From the NCBI GenBank assembly GCA_947071955.1, contig CAMTGL010000050.1, positions 1 through 10,809 of the forward strand: a stretch of 10,809 nt of DNA, written 5' to 3'. Origin of the DNA: an uncultured Plesiomonas sp. GTDB taxonomy: Bacteria > Pseudomonadota > Gammaproteobacteria > Enterobacterales > CAMTGL01. Positions 1-5,503 of the stretch are shown in pieces. Positions within the stretch are counted from its first letter, which is position 1. The number at the start of each line of letters is the position of its first letter. The position numbers were made by a program, and so were the translations under genes. The notes below the pieces were generated by a model, which had not been told where the DNA came from, searched no databases, and worked only from the letters and a program-made list of their open reading frames with translations.

Positions 1-1126
1 ATTCGCCACAGACGAGTACGCGCACATTTTGTTTGCTTGAGAGGATCACGGCAGCTTGTGCAGTTAGGCTTGGGGCAATGATCACTTCAACAAACTGGCG
101 TTCGATAATGGCTTGTGCGGTATCGGCATCGAGCTCGCGATTGAAGGCGATAATACCGCCAAATGCGGAAGTCGGGTCAGTACGAAACGCGCGGTTATAG
201 GCTTCTAGCAGGTTACTACCCAGAGCCACACCGCACGGGTTGGCGTGTTTGACAATCACGCAGGCTGGGGCATCAAACTCTTTAACGCATTCGAGTGCAG
301 CATCAGTATCGGCGATATTGTTGTAAGAGAGGGCTTTGCCTTGCAGTTGAGTTGCCGCAGCGACTGAGCCTTGTGGCACGGTATTCTCAATATAAAATAC
401 AGCACCTTGATGGCTGTTTTCACCGTAGCGCATGTCTTGCTTTTTGGTGAAATTGAGGTTGAGGGTGCGCGGGAAACGGCCAGCAGGTTCGGCTTGTTGT
501 TTCTCTTCGCCAAAGGCGTGGTGATAAGCCGGTACTAAGCTGCCAAAGTAGTTGGCTATCATGCTGTCGTAGGCGGCGGTGTGTTCAAAGGCGGCGATGG
601 CTAAGTCAAAACGGGTGGCTTGGCTGAGTGAGCCATCTTGGGCATCCATTTCGGTAAGGACGCGATCATAATCGTGGCTGTTGACGATGATGGCGACATC
701 ATTATGGTTTTTTGCGGCTGATCGCACCATTGTTGGGCCACCGATATCGATATTTTCGACGGCATCGGCCAGTGTGCAGTTTTCGCGGGCAATGGTTTGG
801 GCGAACGGGTAGAGGTTGACGACGACCATGTCTATCGGGGCGATATCGTGCTGCTGCATGATGGCGCTGTCTTGGTCGCGGCGGCCTAAAATGCCACCGT
901 GAATTTTAGGATGCAGTGTTTTGACCCGACCGTCCATCATTTCAGGAAAACCGGTGTAATCAGAGACTTCGGTAACCGGTAATCCGGCATCACTGAGTAA
1001 GCGGGCGGTTCCGCCGGTTGACAGCAGTTCAATGTGGCGAGCTGCCAGAGCGCGGGCGAACTCTACAATGCCGGTTTTATCAGAAACGCTGAGCAGTGCT
1101 CGGCGTACAGGACGGTGCTGTTCCAT
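1..1126 (-). CDS. purH: Bifunctional AICAR transformylase / IMP cyclohydrolase (5' part, truncated by window edge)
   Basis: PurH catalyses the last two steps of de novo purine synthesis in the cytoplasm: formylation of AICAR with 10-formyl-THF, then ring closure to IMP. The window holds 375 codons of a protein that is usually about 530 residues; the rest lies past position 1. The N-terminal IMP cyclohydrolase (MGS-like) domain spans about residues 1-200, with LLSTGGTARLL near 34-44 and MMDGRVKTLHP near 63-73. The transformylase domain follows, with RYGENSHQ at 233-240 and KHANPCG at 293-299, whose Lys-His pair is catalytic in this family. I chose ATG 1126 because MEQHRPVRRALLSVSDK aligns with the E. 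coli N-terminus and an AAGGGG Shine-Dalgarno lies 12 bases upstream. An in-frame ATG at 1138 directly abuts that motif and is less likely. In enterobacteria purD follows purH; here it would lie outside. A PurR-type box upstream implies purine repression. Confidence 0.97.
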   Translation of the reverse strand, partial: MEQHRPVRRALLSVSDKTGIVEFARALAARHIELLSTGGTARLLSDAGLPVTEVSDYTGFPEMMDGRVKTLHPKIHGGILGRRDQDSAIMQQHDIAPIDMVVVNLYPFAQTIARENCTLADAVENIDIGGPTMVRSAAKNHNDVAIIVNSHDYDRVLTEMDAQDGSLSQATRFDLAIAAFEHTAAYDSMIANYFGSLVPAYHHAFGEEKQQAEPAGRFPRTLNLNFTKKQDMRYGENSHQGAVFYIENTVPQGSVAAATQLQGKALSYNNIADTDAALECVKEFDAPACVIVKHANPCGVALGSNLLEAYNRAFRTDPTSAFGGIIAFNRELDADTAQAIIERQFVEVIIAPSLTAQAAVILSSKQNVRVLVCGE

Positions 1127-1161
1127 GGTTGATGACATCCCCTTCGAGTGAGCAGAAAGTA

Positions 1162-1193
1162 GCTTACGCAAACCGTAGCGGGTTTGCGTAAGC
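1162..1193 (-). promoter_or_regulatory. Perfect 13-bp hairpin in the purH leader with split PurR-like half-sites
   Basis: The arms GCTTACGCAAACC (1162-1174) and GGTTTGCGTAAGC (1181-1193) are perfectly complementary around a 6-base loop. The hairpin lies in the purH leader, 35 bases before the ATG at 1126. No T-run follows it on the minus strand, so it does not look like a simple terminator. Its inner part reads ACGCAAAC-N8-GTTTGCGT, which are the two halves of a PurR operator pulled apart by 8 bases. It could be an RNA leader structure, a decayed or alternative PurR site, or an operator for another LacI-family protein. The structure is certain; its function is inferred. Confidence 0.6.
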
Positions 1194-1296
1194 GGCCTGC
1201 ACTCATTCATCGCTATGACTTTGTGTTGCCGTTCTGTTTTATTTTATCGCTGGATAAAGGCTGCTCGCTGTTGTTCTCTGGGATGGTTCTATTCTA

Positions 1297-1312
1297 ACGA
1301 AAACGTTTGCGC
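1297..1312. promoter_or_regulatory. PurR-type operator upstream of purH
   Basis: The 16-mer ACGAAAACGTTTGCGC closely matches the PurR palindrome ACGCAAACGTTTGCGT, with mismatches at the fourth and last bases. PurR is the LacI-family repressor of purine synthesis and uses hypoxanthine or guanine as co-repressor. In E. coli purHD is a member of its regulon. On the minus strand the box is followed directly by TAGAAT (1296-1291), a plausible -10 hexamer, so bound PurR would block the promoter. I found no convincing -35. A start near 1284 would give a leader of about 160 bases containing the hairpin at 1162-1193. Confidence 0.7.
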
Positions 1313-1470
1313 GATGGGTATCTTTTTTTATCCCAAAACAGTTTTTGTTGTGTTGAGTGGGCGGGCGTTACAGCCAAAATGTGCGGTTACGCAGAGGGCG
1401 TTATGCAAAGGGAGGTAAGCGGGTTGATGAGCTTGGTTGAGTTAGGGGGGAGGCTGTGTGGTGTGATGAT
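1313..1470. other. Non-coding stretch between the purH operator and the marC terminator
   Basis: This stretch sits between the back of the purH promoter and the terminator of the marC unit. The plus strand is rich in G and T. Short open frames cross it (about 67 and 75 codons), but they have no good ribosome binding site, resemble no protein I know, and run through the PurR box or the marC terminator. I see no RNA gene or repeat in it. Confidence 0.5.
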
Positions 1471-1509
1471 AAAAAAGGGAAAACAGGGGCTACTCTGTGT
1501 AAGTAGCCC
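1471..1509 (-). terminator. Rho-independent terminator after marC
   Basis: GGGCTACT (1487-1494) and AGTAGCCC (1502-1509) form an 8-bp stem with a 7-base loop. On the minus strand the stem is followed by a T-rich tail that includes CCCTTTTTT, reaching 1471. It lies 26 bases past the marC stop codon and would end the response regulator-marC transcript. Confidence 0.85.
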
Positions 1510-1534
1510 GAACAGGAAGCTGTATAACGGATGA

Positions 1535-2152
1535 TTAGCTTAACGGGGCGAAAAAATCCCGTAATCCAATCAAGAGGTTATTGACGGCAACGGCGGCAAG
1601 TATCAAGCCCATGACGCGGCTGATAACGGAGGCACCGGTTCGCCCTATCACTTTTTGAATGCTAGATGCGCTGCGCAGCAACAGGTAGGTGATGATAAGT
1701 ACGGTGAGCATCACCAGTGCAGTCAGTGCCTGTTCGCCCATGGCGTAACGGTGGTTGTCGGTCAGCATGACGACGGCCATCATGGCACCGGGTGAGGCTA
1801 TTGAGGGCACGGCAATTGGGAAAACGGCCAGATCATTGATGTCATAATCCATTCGCATCTCTTGATCGGGTTTTCCTTCGCCAAAAATCATGGTCAGTGC
1901 AAACAGCAGTAGTACTAAGCCACCGGCAGTTTGAAAGGCGCTGAGTGGGATCTGCATGGCTTCGAGCAAGAATTGGCCGGCGATCAGGAAAAACAGCAGG
2001 ATGCCGGTAGAGACTAAGATGGCTTTGCTGGCCACTTTGCGGCGGTCTTGTGCGGAGAGTGCTGAGGTTTTTGAGAGATAGACGGGGATTGATCCGATCG
2101 GGTCGATAACGGCCCACAACACCACAAACTGAACAATCAGTGATTCAAACAT
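1535..2152 (-). CDS. MarC-family (UPF0056) inner membrane protein
   Basis: This 205-residue, very hydrophobic protein has about six predicted membrane segments and fits the size of MarC/YchE/YhgN proteins (about 197-221 residues in E. coli). Family motifs are visible: DPIGSIPVYLS at 17-27 in the first helix region, FPIAVPSIASPGAM at 111-124, and ISRVMGLILAAVAVNNLLIG at 177-196. The cytoplasmic loop near 92-107 is charged. No transport substrate is established for the family, and the early link of MarC to multiple antibiotic resistance was not upheld, so no function is assigned. The ATG at 2152 has an AAGGAAG Shine-Dalgarno six bases upstream. It starts 31 bases after the stop of the response regulator gene on the same strand, with no terminator between, so the two are probably co-transcribed. 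A terminator follows at 1471-1509. Confidence 0.93.
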   Translation of the reverse strand: MFESLIVQFVVLWAVIDPIGSIPVYLSKTSALSAQDRRKVASKAILVSTGILLFFLIAGQFLLEAMQIPLSAFQTAGGLVLLLFALTMIFGEGKPDQEMRMDYDINDLAVFPIAVPSIASPGAMMAVVMLTDNHRYAMGEQALTALVMLTVLIITYLLLRSASSIQKVIGRTGASVISRVMGLILAAVAVNNLLIGLRDFFAPLS

Positions 2153-2183
2153 ACAGGCTTCCTTGTTTACTGATAAGCGGCCA

Positions 2184-2852
2184 TTATAACCCTGTTTGTG
2201 AATTCAGCTCGATTTGTTGCAGTAAGATCACCGCTTGGGTGCGGTTTTTTACACCTAGTTTACGAAATATTGCGGTCATGTGCGCTTTTATGGTGGCTTC
2301 GGAGACATTGAGGTCATAGGCAATTTGCTTATTCAGTAGACCCTCATTAAGCATATCCAGTACACGGTGCTGTTGGGCGGTGAGGCTACCAAGCCGAGTT
2401 TGCAGATCATTGGCGTGCAGTTCGTGTTGTTGCCATGTGCTGTTATCGGTGCCCAGATCCAGTGGGAAGATGCTGTCTCCGGCCAGTGCGCGTTCAATAT
2501 CATGCACTAAGACTGGCAGTTGTGCCGATTTTGGGATAAACCCGAGTGCACCGTAGTGGCGGATTTGCTGAATAATGCAGGGATCATCACTGGCGGAGAT
2601 GACGACAATCGGCAGTAATGGGTAACGTTGACGCAGGGTTTGCAGGCCGTGAAAACCGTTGCTGCCAGGCATTTTTAGATCGAGCAGCAGTAGATCAGGA
2701 TCTGGGTTGTGTTCGAGTAAATCGAGCAGTGCGGCCAAGGAGTCGGCTTCGTGCAGTACGGCTTGCGGCACGCCACGGGTCAGCGCTTGCAGCAATGCTG
2801 CACGAAAAAGTGGGTGATCGTCGGCAATTATCAGCGTGCAGTCGTTATCCAT
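2184..2852 (-). CDS. NarL/FixJ-family response regulator (receiver + LuxR-type HTH)
   Basis: This is a cytoplasmic two-component response regulator of 222 residues. The receiver domain spans about 6-122: the acidic pair is D11-D12, the phosphoacceptor is D58 (LLLLDLKMPG), and the switch residues are S86 and K108 (GFIPKSA). The LuxR-type helix-turn-helix spans about 155-215, with LTAQQHRVLDMLNEGLLNKQ and SEATIKAHMTAIFRKLGVKNR, so the output is DNA binding. The KMPGSNGFHGLQTLR and GALGFIPKSA wording recalls the AgmR/ErdR/CrbR group, whose members control acetate and alcohol metabolism genes; that placement is from memory and tentative. No histidine kinase gene is in the window, so its partner is encoded elsewhere. 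The Shine-Dalgarno before ATG 2852 is weak. The marC-type gene follows after 31 bases and may share its transcript. Targets are unknown. Confidence 0.93.
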   Translation of the reverse strand: MDNDCTLIIADDHPLFRAALLQALTRGVPQAVLHEADSLAALLDLLEHNPDPDLLLLDLKMPGSNGFHGLQTLRQRYPLLPIVVISASDDPCIIQQIRHYGALGFIPKSAQLPVLVHDIERALAGDSIFPLDLGTDNSTWQQHELHANDLQTRLGSLTAQQHRVLDMLNEGLLNKQIAYDLNVSEATIKAHMTAIFRKLGVKNRTQAVILLQQIELNSQTGL

Positions 2853-2866
2853 AACATCATTCTATT

Positions 2867-2883
2867 AACGTTTTTTTTACGTT
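2867..2883. promoter_or_regulatory. AACGT-T7-ACGTT dyad upstream of the response regulator gene
   Basis: Five-base arms AACGT and ACGTT flank seven Ts, ending 14 bases before the start codon at 2852. On the minus strand TTGCTA, an 18-base gap holding the dyad, and TAGAAT make a weak promoter-like arrangement. Its start point would fall almost on the ATG, giving a leaderless message. It could be an operator, for example for autoregulation, or simply an AT-rich promoter element. Confidence 0.3.
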
Positions 2884-2909
2884 AGCAAATGCGCATGCTG
2901 CAGTGCAAA

Positions 2910-2942
2910 TTGTCGCGTGCCTAAATGTGCGGCACGCGACAA
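2910..2942 (-). terminator. Strong hairpin just after dsbD, probable transcript end
   Basis: TTGTCGCGTGCC (2910-2921) and GGCACGCGACAA (2931-2942) pair perfectly over 12 bp with a 9-base loop, starting five bases after the dsbD stop codon. The position suggests a terminator or an RNA 3'-end stabiliser. On the minus strand the stem is followed only by TTTGC, not by a proper U-tract; a T-run lies on its upstream side instead. Intrinsic termination may therefore be inefficient, and some dsbD transcription could enter the response regulator gene. Confidence 0.55.
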
Positions 2943-2947
2943 AAAAG

Positions 2948-4777
2948 TTACTGTGAGGTGATGTTTTGCAGATGTGATAAAAATGGCGCGGCGGGCATGA
3001 AGCCGGTGACGCGACTTTGTGGGATTTCATTTCCGTTGCGATCAAAAAACAGCAGTGTGGGCAGCCCCATGACTCGCAGGCTTTCCAGCAACTGTTTATC
3101 AGCCTGATTGTTGGCGGTGACATCGGCTTTTAACAGCACCATATCCTTAAACTGTTGTTGTACTTGCCTATCACTGAAGGTGTATTTGCTGAACTCTTTA
3201 CAGGCAACGCACCAGTCGGCGTAAAAATCGAGCATGACCGGTTTACCTTTGGCCTCGGCCAGTGCCTGTTGGAGTGCCGGTAGGCTATCCACCAAAATAA
3301 AGGGTTTGGTTGGCGGTATGGCTTGTACCGAAGAGGTCTCTGATCCTAGTGATGCTGTCGTTTGCAGCGGGGCATAAACCCACTCTTGTAACGGTTTTGC
3401 GCCGATAATGACGGCCAACAGCACGGCCGCTTTGAGTAATATTTGTATGGTGCGCTGGGTAGGGATGATAAATAGCAGCCAGCCGCCACCGCTGACAGCC
3501 AGTATGCTCCACAGGCGGGCAACCCAGAGTTCAGGCAGTAAGCGTGAGAGCAGGACAATCGGCATGGCGAGCAGTAGGAAGCCAAATCCGGTTTTGACAT
3601 GGGTCATCCACGCGCCATTTTTCGGTAGCAGGCGGTTGCCGAACAAGGCGATGCCGATCAGCGGTAGGCCCATACCGAATGCTAGCAGGTAGAGGGTAAC
3701 GGCACCGGTCAGCAGATCGCCGCTGTTGGCGACATACAGTAGCGCGCCAGACAGTGGTGCGGTGGTGCAGGGGGAGCAGATGAGCCCTGCAATTGCACCC
3801 ATCAGAAATACGCCCGGAATATTGCCACCTTGTTGCTGACCACTGAGTAGTGTGAGGCGGGTTTGCAGGCTGCTTGGCAGTTGCAGACTAAACAGGCCAA
3901 ACATTGAAAGTGCCAGTAGGCCAAACAATATGGATAAGCCAATCAGTACGTACGGGTGTTGCAGCGCGGCCTGAAATTGTAATCCGGCTGCGGCAACCAC
4001 CAGCCCGAGCAGGGTGTAGGTCAGGGCCATGCCCTGTACGTATGCCATGGCTAGAATAAAGGCCCGACGGTGCGAATGCCGCTGGCCTCCGCCAAGTACC
4101 ACGCTTGAGAGCAGGGGGAACATTGGCAGTACGCAGGGCGTAAAGGCCATACCGATACCGAGGATAAAAAACAGCAGCGGTGTCCAGCGATTTGTTGCCA
4201 GTTGGTCGGCTAAACGCTCTTGTTCGGGTTGTTCAACAGAGGTTGATACTGTGGTTTGATCGGGAGTTGCAAAGGCGGTTGATGTATCAACATCAGAGGC
4301 TGGCGCTGCAGTACGGGGGGGTTGTGGTGGTATTTCTGCTGATGCAGCCTGCACAAGTTTTAGTGGGATACTGCGTGTTTCTGGTGGATAGCAAAATCCG
4401 GCACTGGCACACCCTTGGTAGCTGACATCAAGTGTGGCGTTACTGTCTGCCTGCAAAATGGGTAGGGTTAATTGCAGCGGTTGGGTGAATATCTGCACTT
4501 CACCAAAAAATTCATCGCGGTGTGCTTTACCTGCTGGCAGGATGAATTCGCCTAAGGTTGCATTGTGCGCGGTGACTTTAAATTGATGACGGTAGAGATA
4601 GTAGCCCTCTTTAACCTGCCAGTTGAGCGAGAGTTGATCCCCTTTCTGGCTAAAATCAAACGGGAAGGCGCTGTCTACCGGTACAAACCCCTGACTTTTT
4701 GGTGCAAACAGATTGATTGCATTGGCGGTGCTGCAAAGTGACAGCAGTAAAATCAATGTAAACAGGCGCTGAGCCAT
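2948..4777 (-). CDS. dsbD: Thiol:disulfide interchange protein DsbD
   Basis: DsbD passes electrons from cytoplasmic thioredoxin across the inner membrane to periplasmic DsbC, DsbG and CcmG. The 609-residue protein has all three domains. A signal peptide covers about 1-20, with likely cleavage after STANA. The periplasmic alpha domain follows (about 21-150), with redox cysteines C123 and C129 in GCASAGFC. A low-complexity linker rich in Pro, Ala, Ser and Thr runs about 145-195. The membrane beta domain (about 198-465) carries the active pair C215 (FTPC) and C337 (CSPC), spaced 122 residues apart as in E. coli. The C-terminal thioredoxin-like gamma domain has C523-V-A-C526 in ADWCVACKEF and the cis-proline at P573 (GLPT). 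No key residue is missing. Start ATG 4777 has AAGGAG eight bases upstream, inside the end of cutA; the 25-base overlap implies translational coupling. The cutA-dsbD order matches E. coli. Confidence 0.97.
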   Translation of the reverse strand: MAQRLFTLILLLSLCSTANAINLFAPKSQGFVPVDSAFPFDFSQKGDQLSLNWQVKEGYYLYRHQFKVTAHNATLGEFILPAGKAHRDEFFGEVQIFTQPLQLTLPILQADSNATLDVSYQGCASAGFCYPPETRSIPLKLVQAASAEIPPQPPRTAAPASDVDTSTAFATPDQTTVSTSVEQPEQERLADQLATNRWTPLLFFILGIGMAFTPCVLPMFPLLSSVVLGGGQRHSHRRAFILAMAYVQGMALTYTLLGLVVAAAGLQFQAALQHPYVLIGLSILFGLLALSMFGLFSLQLPSSLQTRLTLLSGQQQGGNIPGVFLMGAIAGLICSPCTTAPLSGALLYVANSGDLLTGAVTLYLLAFGMGLPLIGIALFGNRLLPKNGAWMTHVKTGFGFLLLAMPIVLLSRLLPELWVARLWSILAVSGGGWLLFIIPTQRTIQILLKAAVLLAVIIGAKPLQEWVYAPLQTTASLGSETSSVQAIPPTKPFILVDSLPALQQALAEAKGKPVMLDFYADWCVACKEFSKYTFSDRQVQQQFKDMVLLKADVTANNQADKQLLESLRVMGLPTLLFFDRNGNEIPQSRVTGFMPAAPFLSHLQNITSQ

Positions 4778-5097
4778 GTCAGGTACTCCTTGTCACCGTG
4801 CGCGATATCGAGAACCAGTATTTCTGGTGTTTGGTAGGGGTGCAATTCACGAAGGCGTTGCATCATGCCATCGAGATGGCGTTGGTCGGTTTTTATCAGC
4901 AGCTGAACTTCGCTGCTCTCTTCAATATTGTCCTGCCAGCGATACACTGATTGCATGGCTGGTAGCAGATTAACACAGGCTGCCCAGCGTTCGCTGACCA
5001 GTGTTTGTGCGATACGGCGCGCAGTCTGTTGCTCTTGATTATCAGAGTCCAGATTATTGGGAACAGTGCAGAGCACTATTTTGGCCGTGGTTGTCAT
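4753..5097 (-). CDS. cutA: Divalent-cation tolerance protein CutA
   Basis: CutA is a small, very stable trimeric protein with a ferredoxin-like fold related to PII proteins. In E. coli mutations at the locus affect copper tolerance, but the biochemical role is unsettled. The 114 residues match the usual length (112 in E. coli). Family signatures are clear: RWAACVNLLP at 37-46, SVYRW at 50-54, EVQLLIKT at 63-70, HPYQTPEILVLDIAHGD at 86-102, and YLTWL at 105-109. C41 sits in the conserved ACVN context. ATG 5097 is supported by AAGGGA eight bases upstream. It is the first gene of a two-gene unit and overlaps dsbD by 25 bases. Across its upstream region lies the orphan gene, on the opposite strand. 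Confidence 0.96.
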   Translation of the reverse strand: MTTTAKIVLCTVPNNLDSDNQEQQTARRIAQTLVSERWAACVNLLPAMQSVYRWQDNIEESSEVQLLIKTDQRHLDGMMQRLRELHPYQTPEILVLDIAHGDKEYLTWLSACLH

Positions 5098-5152
5098 GCT
5101 TTACTTCCCTTCAAAATGGCGAATAAGCGCGATGTTATGGTTATCTTTGTTA

Positions 5153-5164
5153 CTGATTAATCAG
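5153..5164. promoter_or_regulatory. Perfect palindrome CTGATTAATCAG upstream of cutA
   Basis: The 12-bp perfect palindrome is centred about 60 bases upstream of the cutA start, where an operator or promoter element would be expected. The half-site TGATTA recalls FNR or homeodomain-like words, but the spacing is wrong for FNR (TTGAT-N4-ATCAA). No regulator is assigned. Confidence 0.3.
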
Positions 5165-5410
5165 CATTATTTATTTAATATCATCAAGTTAGGTGGATTA
5201 CTATACGGTACGAGATATGTGCTTTTCTGATGTGCACAATGTTACGTGTTGAAAGTTGATTGTACTGCAGGTGGTGATTGAGGGAAATGGGTGGATATCA
5301 CTGGCTTCGTTGGTTCAATCAATCGCAAATAATGTGACGTGACTATGTATTTGGTCATCTGGTTATCTGGCATAGTTAAAAACTACGTGTTTTTACGGAT
5401 AACGTATTTT

Positions 5411-5440
5411 TTGATACTCCCCTATATTTTGTCGTATGTT
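5411..5440 (+). promoter_or_regulatory. Candidate sigma70 promoter for the orphan gene
   Basis: TTGATA (5411-5416), an 18-base spacer and TATGTT (5435-5440) make a fair sigma70 pair. Transcription would begin near 5447, leaving a leader of roughly 57 bases before the start codon. In DNA this AT-rich such pairs also arise by chance, so confidence is limited. Confidence 0.4.
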
Positions 5441-5503
5441 ACTGAATTACTGCCCTACTTAAACATTAGTTTAGGCATTTAGTATGACTTTTGGGTTGGT
5501 AAT

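Larger units (their letters stand above)
5098..5503. other. AT-rich divergent intergenic region between cutA and the orphan gene
   Basis: About 400 bases separate the two divergent genes, so the region should hold promoters in both directions. On the cutA side a perfect 12-bp palindrome lies at 5153-5164 in AT-rich DNA. On the orphan side a promoter-like pair lies at 5411-5440. Several TACGT/ACGTA-like words occur between 5240 and 5405 without forming a clear repeat. I see no small gene, tRNA, integrase site or insertion sequence end. Curvature or H-NS binding is possible given the composition but cannot be judged by eye. Confidence 0.5.

Noticed and set aside
256..792. Minus-strand open frames of 85 and 63 codons inside the purH region
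   Set aside because: They are out of frame with purH, whose own frame is continuous from 1126 to position 1 with conserved motifs throughout.
1215..1534. Two overlapping plus-strand open frames (67 and 75 codons) between purH and marC
   Set aside because: They run through the PurR box and the marC terminator, lack ribosome binding sites and resemble no known protein.
3346..4425. Several open frames of 75-94 codons on both strands within dsbD
   Set aside because: DsbD is complete with all three domains in its own frame; these are shadow frames without start signals or recognisable products.
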